Below, piece after piece: positions 15,186 through 25,695 of a stretch of 64,000 nt of DNA. The stretch covers positions 496,001 through 560,000 of the forward strand of contig NZ_JAGPXT010000001.1 in assembly GCF_018070465.1 (NCBI RefSeq). Reading direction: 5' to 3'. The translations under genes were made by a program, and so were the position numbers. Source of the DNA: Micromonospora sp. C95 (GTDB lineage Bacteria > Actinomycetota > Actinomycetes > Mycobacteriales > Micromonosporaceae). Position 1 is the first letter of the stretch, and the number at the start of each line of letters is the position of its first letter. Below the pieces are notes generated by a model. That model made no database searches. It was not told the DNA's origin and saw only the letters and a program-made list of their open reading frames with translations.

Positions 15186-16406
15186 TCAGCCGTCGTCGGA
15201 GAGGCGGTGCCGGTTGGCCTCGATCCAGGCGTCCAGGGCCGCCGGATCGTCCGGGTCGATGCCATCGGCCATCAACTGGGCCACTGCGGCGGTGGCCGGG
15301 CTGCGCCGCTCACCGGTGGCGTAGAGCCGGACGAACTCCGGCACCATCTCCTCGATCGCGGCATCCGTGGCGGTCACGGCCGAGTCGGGCAGCCCACGCC
15401 GGTGGGCCGCGTATCCGGCCCAGGCGCGCAGCACCCGGGGCAGCATCGCCGCGTCGTCCATGTCGAGTACCGCGCGGCGGTGCACCCAGTCGAGCAGGAA
15501 GAGGCCGGCGACGGTCGGGCTCCAGCGCAGCGGGTCGGCGTCGGGGAAGGTGGCCGCGTGGTCGAGCAGCAGGCCCAGACAGAAGTGCAGTGAAGCCAGT
15601 TCGGCGTCGTCGACCGCGTCCAGCCCGGCCCGGGCGGCGTCCGGCGAGGCGAGGAAACGGCGGATCTCCGCGGCTCGTTCGGCGTCCGGCAACGGGTCGT
15701 CGGCCTGCCGGGGCGGTGGCGCGGTCGCGGCGGGCAGCACCGCCAGCCGGGCCCCGACGAGCGCCCGGTCGGTGGCCAGTGAGGCGGCACCGGGCAGCTG
15801 ACCCAGATGGTCGGTCACGGCGAGATGCCGGCTCACCTGGTCGCGCATCCGGGTCGGGCTCTCCTCCCGGAACCAGGTCAGCTCGTCCTCGGCGCACAAC
15901 TGCCGTACCTGCTCCAGGATCCGGCCCGCCGGGCCGCCGACGAACACGTCCTTGGTGATGCCGATGTTGTGGTCGATCAGGGCGACCAGGGCGTGTTCCG
16001 GCCCTCCGGTGGCATCGTCGTAGGCGAACGTGGCCAGGTAGGAGGTCTGGTCGCCATACACGTCGCCGTACGCCCAGGTGCCGGTGAGGTGCACCTTGCC
16101 GAGTTGCCCGGACCAGGCCGGTGCGGTCGCACCGGGCCGCACCCGGTCCGCGCCCGCCGCGTCCGGCACCAGGGCCGCGAAGACGGCCCGGACCGTCGTC
16201 GCCGCGACCGCCCGTCGTCGCGAGGTGGCGGCGAGGAACTCGCCCACGAAGTCGCGCACCGCCGCCTCCCGGTCCGTCTCGGCGACCTCGTACACGCTGC
16301 CGAGCAGGGCCGCACCGAGCATCTCCGCGTCGAGGGCCGAGTCGAGCTTGGTCACGTCGCGTGCGGCGTGCAGCACCGCGTCATAAGGGGTCTGTGGCGT
16401 GGCCAT
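15186..16406 (-). CDS. Conserved hypothetical protein
   Basis: I do not recognise this 406-residue protein. It is soluble, rich in Ala, Asp and Arg, and starts MATPQTPYDAVLHAARDV at ATG 16406. Notable stretches are HLTGTWAYGDVYGDQTSYLATFAYDD-like beta segments near residue 105, ALIDHNIGITKDVFV near 140 and a mainly helical second half. Codon use is like its neighbours, so it is a real gene. It lies upstream of nothing co-directional except the dynamin pair, which starts further right; the 51-nt gap from the GTPase stop suggests that it may be the last gene of that transcript. Confidence 0.7.
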   Translation of the reverse strand: MATPQTPYDAVLHAARDVTKLDSALDAEMLGAALLGSVYEVAETDREAAVRDFVGEFLAATSRRRAVAATTVRAVFAALVPDAAGADRVRPGATAPAWSGQLGKVHLTGTWAYGDVYGDQTSYLATFAYDDATGGPEHALVALIDHNIGITKDVFVGGPAGRILEQVRQLCAEDELTWFREESPTRMRDQVSRHLAVTDHLGQLPGAASLATDRALVGARLAVLPAATAPPPRQADDPLPDAERAAEIRRFLASPDAARAGLDAVDDAELASLHFCLGLLLDHAATFPDADPLRWSPTVAGLFLLDWVHRRAVLDMDDAAMLPRVLRAWAGYAAHRRGLPDSAVTATDAAIEEMVPEFVRLYATGERRSPATAAVAQLMADGIDPDDPAALDAWIEANRHRLSDDG

Positions 16407-16457
16407 GACTCGACCCTACGCCGATCGCGCGGTGTCCAGGAACGTTCAGTGGCCGGG

Positions 16458-18143
16458 TCAGCGGTGTCGGGCGACCTCGAGGACCGTGCGTGCGTCCGCG
16501 TGCGCGGCGATCACGGCCCGCACCGGGGCGAGCACCTGCTGCTCGCCGACGCTGGCGACGGCCCGGGTCAGCTGCGCCTCCGCCCGCTGGCGAGCCTGCC
16601 GCGCGGCCCACCGCACCAGCGGGCGGATCAGGGCCGCGACGAGTGCCCCGGTCAGCAGTCCACCGAGCAGCAGCAGGGTCGGTACCGGCACCTCACCCAC
16701 CATCGGGTGCCGCAACTCCGGCAACCCGAGTGCCCGCATCGCGTAGCCGAGGACCAGCCAGCCCAACCCGGCCACCGCGGCGAGCGTCACCAGCCACTGC
16801 AATCCGCCGACCAGTCGCCACCAGACACGGGGACGGTCGACGCCGAGGTCCGTGCTGGCCAGCACGCCGTCCAGCGCGTCCGGCAGGTCGCCGAGGCGGG
16901 ACCGGGCCGCCGCGGCCATCGCGTCCGGCCAGGCGTTCGGCAGCCCGGCCCCGGCCCGCTCGGCCACCGTCCGTAGGGCCAACGCCAGTGCCGACTTGTC
17001 GGCCGCGCTGGGCTCGGGTACGGAGGTCGCGGCCACCAGGCTCTCCGCCGGGTCACCGCCGGCCCGCCGATCGGGCAGATGCAGCCGGCGCAGCGGGTCG
17101 GCCCGCAGCCGGCGCCAGAACCGCAGCAGGGGCCAGCCGGTGGCCGCTGCGGCCCGATGCCGGTACGCCAGCTCGACCGCCGCAACCACCGTCGGCACTC
17201 CGGCCGCCCGGCCCAGGGCACGGTCCAGCGCGGTGACCGCGGGATCGTCGGCGGCGAGTGCGGTGCGCGGCGCGCCGACCATGCCGTCGAGCGCGTCGAC
17301 GACGGCGTCGACGTCACCGGAGAGGCGACGCAGCGCGGCCTGCCGTTCGGCGACGGTACGCTCCAGCGCCCCCCGCAGCCGCTCCGGGCCGTCCGGGTCC
17401 GCGACGGTGGTGGCCAGCAGGGGTACCTCGTCCAGCCCGTCCGCGTCGAGCAGGCGGCGCAGGTCGGCCAGTACCCGGGGCACCTCGGCCGGGGGCAGCC
17501 GGTCGGTCTGGTTGAGCACGACCACCGTCACGTCCCGGTGCCGGTGGAACTCGCGCAGGTAGCTGCGGTGCATCATCCGGTCGGCGTACTTCTGCGGGTC
17601 CACCACCCAGACCACCAGGTCCACGAGGCCGAGCAGCCGGTCCACCTCCAGCCGGTGCGAGTGCTCGACGGAGTCGAAGTCCGGCAGGTCGAGCAGGATC
17701 AGCCCGTGCAGCGTGGACTCGTCGTCGCCGTCGAGCAGGCTCTCCCGGACGAACCGGTGACGGGGCAGCACGCCGAGCCAGTCCAGCAGCCGGGTGCCCC
17801 CGTCGAGTGGGCCCCAGACGCAGGCGTGCGTGACACCGGTGGTGGGCCGGCGTACCCCGACAGGTGAGAGGTTCATCCGGGCCATCGCGTTGAACAGGCT
17901 CGACTTGCCGCTGCCGGTGGCTCCGGCCAGCGCCACCACGGTGTGGTCGCGCGACAGCGCCAGCCGGGTACCGGCCCGTTCGACAAGGGTGCGGGCCGGC
18001 ACCAGCGGGGTGTCCGGTAGGTGCCCGTCGACGATGCTGAGGAAGCGCCGCACCGCCTCCAGCCGGGCGACCAGTTGGTCGGCGTCCACCCGCCCGTCGG
18101 CGATCCGCAACGCCTCGCGGAGGCGCCCACCCATGCCGGTCAC
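16458..18143 (-). CDS. Dynamin-like GTPase (second of a pair)
   Basis: The 561-residue protein is a membrane-associated GTPase: G1 motif GATGSGKSS near residue 72, G3 LDLPDFDS near 151 and G4 LNQTDRL near 210, then a helical region and two membrane segments at about 460-530 (WLVTLAAVAGLGWLVLGYA and TLLLLGGLLTGALVAALI). Bacterial dynamin-like proteins of this size remodel or fuse membranes, and adjacent unequal pairs such as Streptomyces DynA/DynB act at division septa; that role here is inference. GTG 18143 overlaps the stop of the next gene upstream by 4 nt, so the two proteins are co-translated and probably work as a hetero-complex. Confidence 0.82.
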   Translation of the reverse strand: MTGMGGRLREALRIADGRVDADQLVARLEAVRRFLSIVDGHLPDTPLVPARTLVERAGTRLALSRDHTVVALAGATGSGKSSLFNAMARMNLSPVGVRRPTTGVTHACVWGPLDGGTRLLDWLGVLPRHRFVRESLLDGDDESTLHGLILLDLPDFDSVEHSHRLEVDRLLGLVDLVVWVVDPQKYADRMMHRSYLREFHRHRDVTVVVLNQTDRLPPAEVPRVLADLRRLLDADGLDEVPLLATTVADPDGPERLRGALERTVAERQAALRRLSGDVDAVVDALDGMVGAPRTALAADDPAVTALDRALGRAAGVPTVVAAVELAYRHRAAAATGWPLLRFWRRLRADPLRRLHLPDRRAGGDPAESLVAATSVPEPSAADKSALALALRTVAERAGAGLPNAWPDAMAAAARSRLGDLPDALDGVLASTDLGVDRPRVWWRLVGGLQWLVTLAAVAGLGWLVLGYAMRALGLPELRHPMVGEVPVPTLLLLGGLLTGALVAALIRPLVRWAARQARQRAEAQLTRAVASVGEQQVLAPVRAVIAAHADARTVLEVARHR

Positions 18144-20005
18144 GGCCGCTCCCCATCGGTCATCGGGGCGTCGACGCCCGTCGTCGCGGCGCTGAGCACG
18201 GGTGTGGCGTCGGCGAAGCCGCTGCGCAACCGGGCCGCCTCGACCCGCTCGGCCGCCTGGCGCAACGCCGTCGCGGTCCGGGTCACCGGCCGGACCTGCC
18301 GGGTCCGGATGAGATAGCGGGTGGCCTCGTCGTCCAGCAGTACCGTCACCCGCTCCAGCAGGTCCTCCCGGGCCTTGCGGGCCAGCGTACGCACGGCCTG
18401 ATCACCGAAGATCGCCTGAAGCACCGCCTGGCCGGCGAGGGTGGTGCCGGCCCCGGTGGCGACCTCCAGCCCGGTCGGGATGAAGGCGGTGGAGGCGAAG
18501 ACCGCGATCATCAACGCCAGCCCGGTGGCGTTCACCGCGTACGCCGCCGTTCGGGCCACGAAGCGCCGGTCGCCACCTTCGACCCGGACCAGCTCCAGCA
18601 CGCTCCGCTGCCAGTCGCGTACCAGCCGCTCGGCGCGCTGTGGCAGGTCGGCGGAGTGGTGCGCCAGGTCGCCTTCGAGCAGGGCCGCGCCGGCCGGGTG
18701 CGCCTTCCATCCGGTGTACGCGTGCTCGGCCGCCTCGGCCGCCACCCCCCGCAGCAGGGTGACCAGTTGCGACTCGATCGCGTCGCGCAGCTCGACGGCG
18801 GGGGCCGGGCGGCGGGCGAAGGCGGCCATCACGCGATCCCGTAGCCGACCGATCCGCGCCTCAAGGGTGCGGATGAGGTCGCTGGTGCCGATGAACTCCT
18901 GCCAACGGGCGAGTACCTCGCCACGGAGCAGCCGACCGTCGCGCAGCCCCTGTTCCACGGTCCGGTTCGCGGCCCGGTACGCCGCGCGTACCCGATCGTC
19001 CAGCGCGTCGGCGGCGGCGACCTGCTCGTCGACGGCGAGGGCCAGGCTCTCGACGGTGGGTGGCAGCAGGGCCAGCGCGCCGCCAAGGGTCTGCCGGACC
19101 ACCGCCGCACGGGCCTCCGCGTCGGCGGCGAGCCGGGCGAACCAGTCGGCCAGCGGTGCGGTGCTGCGGCCCGGTAGCAGCCCCTGCCCGTCGACCCAGG
19201 TCTCCGGGAGCACGAACAGCGGCGCCGCGTCGAGGCCCTGCTCGGCGAGCATCTCGGCGAGATGGGCGGCCACCTCGTCGGTCGCCTCCGCGGGCACCCG
19301 GTTGAGCACCAGGGCGAGCACCGCACCCCTGGCCCGGGCGCCGTGCAGCAGTTCCCAGGGGACGGCGTCGGCGTACCTGGCGGCGGTGGTGACGAAAAGC
19401 CAGAGGTCGGCGGCGGCGAGCAGTTGGTTGGCCAGGGCCCGGTTGGCGTCGACCACCGAGTCGATGTCGGGGGCGTCGAGGAACGCCAGCCCCGGCGGGA
19501 GCGCCGGGGCGGTGACCAGGTGCAGGGTGCGGGGATCGTCGCCGGGTTGGTTGGTGCGGGTCAGCCCGGGCAGCAGCTCGCCCCGGCGGAACCAGGCCGA
19601 GTCGGCCGGGTTGCAGACAAGTACCGGCGATCGGGTGGTGGGTCGCAGCACCCCGGCGGGGCTGACCCGGGCCTGCACCAGGCTGTTGACCAGGGTCGAC
19701 TTGCCGGCACCGGTGGATCCGCCGACCACCACGAGCAGTGGTGCGTCGAGGCGGGCCAGTCTGGGTAGCAGGTAGTCGTCGAGCTGGTCGGCGAGGGCGG
19801 CGACGGTGCGCGCGGCCAGCTCGGCCGAGGGCAGGGCCAGCGGGAACCGGGCCGCCCCGATCGCGGCGCGCAGGCTGGTCAGGGCGTCTGGCAGGGTGTC
19901 GTCCCCGGTGGGCGCGGGCCGGTCCTCGCCGGCGCCGGTGGACCCGGTGCGGGCTGCGACGGCGGGCGCGCCGGACGGTGAGGCGGAATCGCCGTGCGTC
20001 GTCAC
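18140..20005 (-). CDS. Dynamin-like GTPase (first of a pair)
   Basis: The 621-residue protein has the G1 motif GGSTGAGKST near residue 95, G3 LDAPDIDS near 175 and a degenerate G4 (LNRVPAEA instead of NKxD), which suggests altered nucleotide choice. A long helical stalk follows and a hydrophobic hairpin near 505-545 (TGLALMIAVFASTAFIPTG) could insert in the membrane. I chose GTG 20005; the frame extends to TTG 20041, but that stretch contains TTA, the rarest codon in such genomes, and no ribosome site supports either. Divergent from dnaK, it shares the 220-bp spacer that holds a HAIR operator. Confidence 0.8.
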   Translation of the reverse strand: MTTHGDSASPSGAPAVAARTGSTGAGEDRPAPTGDDTLPDALTSLRAAIGAARFPLALPSAELAARTVAALADQLDDYLLPRLARLDAPLLVVVGGSTGAGKSTLVNSLVQARVSPAGVLRPTTRSPVLVCNPADSAWFRRGELLPGLTRTNQPGDDPRTLHLVTAPALPPGLAFLDAPDIDSVVDANRALANQLLAAADLWLFVTTAARYADAVPWELLHGARARGAVLALVLNRVPAEATDEVAAHLAEMLAEQGLDAAPLFVLPETWVDGQGLLPGRSTAPLADWFARLAADAEARAAVVRQTLGGALALLPPTVESLALAVDEQVAAADALDDRVRAAYRAANRTVEQGLRDGRLLRGEVLARWQEFIGTSDLIRTLEARIGRLRDRVMAAFARRPAPAVELRDAIESQLVTLLRGVAAEAAEHAYTGWKAHPAGAALLEGDLAHHSADLPQRAERLVRDWQRSVLELVRVEGGDRRFVARTAAYAVNATGLALMIAVFASTAFIPTGLEVATGAGTTLAGQAVLQAIFGDQAVRTLARKAREDLLERVTVLLDDEATRYLIRTRQVRPVTRTATALRQAAERVEAARLRSGFADATPVLSAATTGVDAPMTDGERP

Positions 20006-20073
20006 CGCTAAAGCGTGCCCGACCGACACAAGGTAAGACAACAGGTCGGTAGGACTGGTGAGTTGCGTCGATC

Positions 20074-20140
20074 CGACTCAACCTTGACTTGACGATTTCC
20101 GGGGGCGTGGCACTATTGAGTCAAGTTCACTCAACTTGAG
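20074..20140 (+). promoter_or_regulatory. dnaK promoter with HspR (HAIR) operator
   Basis: A TTGACG -35 (20089-20094), 16-bp spacer and CACTAT -10 (20111-20116) precede dnaK. The HAIR operator TTGAGT-N7-ACTCAA occupies 20116-20134, on top of the -10, so HspR bound there would block RNA polymerase. An adjoining CTCAACTTGAG palindrome (20130-20140) and an ACTCAA half-site (20076-20081) may add affinity. HAIR (CTTGAGT-N7-ACTCAAG) is the established HspR site of Streptomyces and mycobacteria. Confidence 0.85.
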
Positions 20141-20225
20141 GTGGGGTCGCTGCGGACGGCAGGCGCCGCGCAGCGGGACGGGAGGGCCCGTCACCTGCTC
20201 AACGTAACGAAGCGAGGAAGCGAAG

Positions 20226-22109
<1,884 letters not shown>

Positions 22110-22155
22110 CGGTCCTGGCCACCCGAGCGCACGGGCAGAGGGATGAGGTAGTCGT

Positions 22156-22917
22156 ATGACGGAGAAGCCACGAGCCGCCGACCCGGGTGACACCGGGTCG
22201 GCGCCGGGTGGCTCGGCGTCCGAGCCGGCCACCGGCGACGCGCCGCGGGTCGTCATCCGCAACAATCGCAAGATCAGTGAGATCCGCGAACCCGCCGGCA
22301 CGGCGGCCGACGCCGGGCCGGACGTGCCGGCGGAGGGCCTGGTCGAGGAGGCCGAGGTCGTGGTCGATTCGATCGAGGTCGAGGCGAGCGCGCTGAGCGA
22401 CGCGTCCACCGAGGGTCCGCCGGTGGTGGACGCGCCGGCACAGCCGGTCGGGGAGTCGTCCGAGCCTGCCGCCGGCGGGCTGGGTGCCGAGTTGGAGGCG
22501 CTCCGCGCCGAGCTGGACGAACGCACCCGCGACGTGCAGCGGGTGTCGGCCGAGTACGCCAACTACCGCAAGCGGGTCGAACGCGACCGTGGCCTGGTCA
22601 CCGAGCAGGCGACCGGGTCCGTGCTCGCCGCGTTGCTGCCGATCCTGGACGATCTCGACCGCGCCCGGGAGCACGGCGACCTGGTCGGCCCCTTCGGCTC
22701 GGTGGCCGAGCAACTCGCCACCGCGCTGGGCAAGTTCGGGCTGACCCCGTTCGGTGAGCAGGGCGATCCGTTCGACCCGACGCGGCACGAGGCGGTGGCC
22801 CACCAGACCTCGGCCGACGTCACCGAGCCGACCTGCGTGCAGGTGATGCGTCGGGGCTACCAGGTCGGTGAGCGACTGCTGCGGCCCGCGCTGGTCGCGG
22901 TCGCCGACCCGGAATAG
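22156..22917 (+). CDS. grpE: Nucleotide exchange factor GrpE
   Basis: GrpE releases ADP from DnaK. The 253-residue protein has a long disordered, acidic N-terminal extension (about residues 1-115), then the paired helices and beta domain with RVSAEYANYRKRVERDR near 133 and the C-terminal block FDPTRHEAVAHQTS near 202. The extension makes it longer than the roughly 200-residue E. coli protein, which is common in actinomycetes. ATG 22156 lies 46 nt after dnaK. Confidence 0.96.
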   Translation: MTEKPRAADPGDTGSAPGGSASEPATGDAPRVVIRNNRKISEIREPAGTAADAGPDVPAEGLVEEAEVVVDSIEVEASALSDASTEGPPVVDAPAQPVGESSEPAAGGLGAELEALRAELDERTRDVQRVSAEYANYRKRVERDRGLVTEQATGSVLAALLPILDDLDRAREHGDLVGPFGSVAEQLATALGKFGLTPFGEQGDPFDPTRHEAVAHQTSADVTEPTCVQVMRRGYQVGERLLRPALVAVADPE

Positions 22918-23002
22918 TGCGCGACGGTGACCCGGCCGCCCCGCCCGCCGAGACCCGGCGGGCGGGGCGGACCGGGCCCGGCGGTGGGGAGGAGGTGTAC
23001 GG

Positions 23003-24178
23003 GTGAGTTCGAAGGACTGGATCGAGAAGGACTACTACGCGGTCCTGGGCGTGGCGAAGGCCGCGTCGGCTGATGAGATCAAGAAGGCGTACCGCAAGCT
23101 GGCCCGCGAGTCGCACCCGGACCACAACCCCGGTGACGCCAAGGCCGAGGAGCGCTTCAAGGCGGTGTCCGAGGCGTACGCGGTGCTCGGCGACGACGCG
23201 AAGCGCCGCGAGTACGACGAGATGCGCTCGTTGTTCGGCTCGGGCGCGTTCCGACGGGGTGCCCGCCAGGGCGGCCAGCCGGGCGGGGCGCCGTTCGACG
23301 TCTCCGACCTGTTCGGCGGGGCACAGCCAGGTGGCGGTCGGTTCGCCGGTGGCAACATCTCCGACCTGTTCAGCTCGATCTTCTCCGGCGGTGGCGGGGG
23401 TGCGGGCGCACCGGGTCCAGCCCGGGGCCGGGACATCGAGACCGAGGTGGCGCTCGACTTCAACGATGCGGTACGCGGCGTGACGCTGCCGCTGACGTTG
23501 CGGGCACCCGGTGTCTGCGACACCTGCCACGGCAACGGCGCCAAGCCCGGCACCGCGCCACGCACCTGCCCGGTCTGCCACGGCGCCGGGGTCACCAACC
23601 GGAACCAGGGCGCGTTCAGCTTCTCCGAGCCCTGTCGCAACTGCCAGGGCGTCGGCACGGTGGTGGACGAGAAGTGCCCGGAGTGCCAGGGCACCGGCGG
23701 GGTCACCAAGACCCGTACGCTCAATGTCCGCTTTCCCGCCGGGGTGGCCGACGGCCAGCGCATCCGGCTGGCCGGCCGGGGCGAGCCGGGTGAGCGCGGC
23801 GGCCCGGCGGGCGATCTGTTCGTGCACGTGAAGGTCCGCCCGGACGAGGTGTTCGGGCGCACCGGCGACGATCTCACCCTGACCGTGCCGATCACGTTCG
23901 CGGAGGCCGTCCTCGGCACCGATCTGCGGGTGCCGACCCTCGACGCTCCGGTGACCCTGCGGGTGCCGCCGGGTACGCCGAGTGGCCGCATCCTGCGTGC
24001 CCGGGGCAAGGGCGTCAGCCGCCGGGACGGACAGCAGGGCGACCTGCTGGTCACCCTCGACGTGGTGGTGCCGGCGCGGATCTCGGACGAGGCACGGGCC
24101 GCCCTGGAGACGTTCGCCGAGCAGACCCCGCCGGCGGCCCGGGAACATCTCGACGCGCGGGTGCGTCGGTTCGGTTGA
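23003..24178 (+). CDS. dnaJ: Co-chaperone DnaJ (Hsp40, type I)
   Basis: The 391-residue DnaJ stimulates DnaK ATPase. The J domain (about 8-75) carries HPD in SHPDHNPGD. A Gly/Phe-rich linker with DLFGG and SDLFSSIFSGGGG follows, then the zinc domain with four Cys repeats (CDTCHGNG, CPVCHGAG, CRNCQGVG, CPECQGTG) and the client-binding C-terminal domains. GTG 23003 has a strong GGGGAGGAGG site. The gene is the DnaJ1 of the hspR operon type; actinomycetes often carry a second dnaJ beside hrcA elsewhere. Confidence 0.97.
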   Translation: MSSKDWIEKDYYAVLGVAKAASADEIKKAYRKLARESHPDHNPGDAKAEERFKAVSEAYAVLGDDAKRREYDEMRSLFGSGAFRRGARQGGQPGGAPFDVSDLFGGAQPGGGRFAGGNISDLFSSIFSGGGGGAGAPGPARGRDIETEVALDFNDAVRGVTLPLTLRAPGVCDTCHGNGAKPGTAPRTCPVCHGAGVTNRNQGAFSFSEPCRNCQGVGTVVDEKCPECQGTGGVTKTRTLNVRFPAGVADGQRIRLAGRGEPGERGGPAGDLFVHVKVRPDEVFGRTGDDLTLTVPITFAEAVLGTDLRVPTLDAPVTLRVPPGTPSGRILRARGKGVSRRDGQQGDLLVTLDVVVPARISDEARAALETFAEQTPPAAREHLDARVRRFG

Positions 24179-24206
24179 TCGGTGAAGCGGTGCGGAGGTG
24201 AGCGGG

Positions 24207-24644
24207 ATGGACGGGTTCGTCGGCTCGGATGACCCGGCATACGAGGCCAAGGTGCTGATGATCTCGGTTGCGGCGCGGATGGCGGGGATGCACCCGCAGA
24301 CGCTGCGCCAGTACGACCGGCTCGGCCTGGTGCAGGCCGGCCGGGCGGCCGGTGGCGGGCGGCGGTACAGCGTCCGGGACGTGGTGCTGCTGCGCGAGGT
24401 GCAGCGGCTCAGCCAGGACGACGGCGTCAACCTCGCCGGCATCAAGCGGATCATCGGGCTGGAACAACTGTTGGAGCAGGTGCAGCAGCGGGTCGCCCAG
24501 CTGGAGGCCGAGCTCGACGCCGCGTACCGCCGGATGGCCGAGCTGGAGTCGTTGGCCCGCTTCCCCGGTCGGGATCTCGTCCCCACCAACCAGACCTCGA
24601 CCGCCCTGGTGGTCTGGCGTCCGCGCCGCAGCCCCGGGCGCTGA
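24207..24644 (+). CDS. hspR: Heat-shock repressor HspR (MerR-type)
   Basis: HspR is the MerR-family repressor that binds HAIR operators and turns off dnaK and clpB. The 145-residue product has the winged-helix motif VAARMAGMHPQTLRQYDRLG near residue 22, GRRYSVRDVVLLREVQ, and a C-terminal coiled coil (LEQLLEQVQQRVAQLEAELDA). ATG 24207 is preferred because GGAGG lies 8 nt upstream; GTG 24198 overlaps that site. HAIR operators before dnaK and clpB in this window fit autoregulation. A perfect terminator follows. Confidence 0.95.
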   Translation: MDGFVGSDDPAYEAKVLMISVAARMAGMHPQTLRQYDRLGLVQAGRAAGGGRRYSVRDVVLLREVQRLSQDDGVNLAGIKRIIGLEQLLEQVQQRVAQLEAELDAAYRRMAELESLARFPGRDLVPTNQTSTALVVWRPRRSPGR

Positions 24645-24659
24645 CGCCCGCTGCGGCCG

Positions 24660-24696
24660 AAAGGGTGTGGCTCCGCCAGGCGGAGCCACACCCTTT
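24660..24696 (+). terminator. Terminator hairpin of the dnaK-hspR operon
   Basis: Perfect 18-bp arms 24660-24677 (AAAGGGTGTGGCTCCGCC) and 24679-24696 lie 15 nt after the hspR stop. The AAAGGG/CCCTTT base gives a short T run on both strands, so it could work in either direction. Confidence 0.92.
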
Positions 24697-24825
24697 CCGT
24701 GTGTCCGCCGAGCCTGCGCTGCTGGTGTTTCCGCAAACCCGAGCGCTGGACGGGTTGTCCCGATTAGCCTTCAGGAATCAGGTCTAAACCGACCCAATCC
24801 GGACTCCGATCTGGCGGGGGGAGTC

Positions 24826-25041
24826 ATGACGGAAGCGGCGAGGAAGGTGGCCGAGGAGACGGAGCAACGCCTCGACGACCTGGCTGAGAGCGTCCAGAAC
24901 CGGTTCGACCGGATCACCAAGGGACGTCTCTCCGACCAGAGTCAGGCCGACAGGTCCGTCGACCGGGGTGGCCGGGTCGGTCATGGTGCCGGCCAGGTGC
25001 GCAGCGACCAGCACCGGCGCGAGCGGGGCGGGTCGCGTTGA
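24826..25041 (+). CDS. Small hydrophilic hypothetical protein
   Basis: The 71-residue product is very hydrophilic and charged, with an acidic amphipathic first half (ETEQRLDDLAESVQNRFDRI) and a Gly/Arg/Gln/His-rich tail ending RRERGGSR. It has no membrane segment. A GGGGGGAG site 5 nt before ATG 24826 supports translation. The gene lies alone after the hspR terminator and converges on the gene at 25098. I do not recognise a family; it might be a small stress or nucleic-acid-binding protein, but that is a guess from composition. Confidence 0.5.
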   Translation: MTEAARKVAEETEQRLDDLAESVQNRFDRITKGRLSDQSQADRSVDRGGRVGHGAGQVRSDQHRRERGGSR

Positions 25042-25097
25042 GGAAATTGCCGACGTGCGGGCCGGGAGCCACGGGGGGTCCCGGCCCGTTCGGCACG

Positions 25098-25526
25098 TCA
25101 GAGCCGGCGGTTCTCCCGGACCAGCCCGCCCTCGCACCACTCCCGGTACACGAAGAGCTCCGGCCGGGTCAGCAGTACCCGGCTGTTGTGCGCCCAGGTG
25201 CGCATCATCTCGTCGCCGTTTCGCTCGGCCTGGTCGACGAGCTTCCGGAAGCGACGCTTCGGGTGTGCCCGGAAGTTCGTCCGGATTCCGTCGGCGGCGT
25301 AGATGTAGAGGCAGTGCAGCGCGAACCGGCGCGCCGGACAGCGGGTGTCCATGGCGAGATCGAACAGCGTCATCACCAGCCGGTCGCCGGAGACCAGCAG
25401 GTCCCAGTCCGGTGGCATCGACGTCAACGGGACCGAGTCGGGTTGGTAGGCCCACGCTCGCAACTCCGCCGAGGTCGGGTCGACGGGGTTGGCGAAGCCG
25501 TGGAACGCTGACTCCTGCACGCTCAC
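25098..25526 (-). CDS. Conserved actinobacterial hypothetical protein
   Basis: The 142-residue product is mainly helical and soluble, with DTRCPARRFALHCLYIYAAD near residue 62 and a charged FRAHPKRRFRKLVDQAE segment. I know no function; it looks like a conserved actinomycete family of unknown role. I chose GTG 25526 (MSVQESAFHGFA) because GGAAGG lies about 8 nt upstream and because the extra N-terminal residues of the longer frame are Pro/Ala filler. It stands alone, transcribed leftward, with 169 bp before the antiporter gene stop. Confidence 0.65.
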   Translation of the reverse strand: MSVQESAFHGFANPVDPTSAELRAWAYQPDSVPLTSMPPDWDLLVSGDRLVMTLFDLAMDTRCPARRFALHCLYIYAADGIRTNFRAHPKRRFRKLVDQAERNGDEMMRTWAHNSRVLLTRPELFVYREWCEGGLVRENRRL

Positions 25527-25695
25527 CGGCCAACCTTCCGCTTCCGCCGCGGGGGCGTGCGCCCACCGGGAACCTGGCTGCTGGGGCGACACCGTAACGC
25601 GGTACCGGTGAGTACCGGTAGACCCTACGGGAAGCAATTCGGCATCTGTTGGTCAACGGGGGTCGTCCGGAGCGGTCTCACCGACCGGTGCGCGG

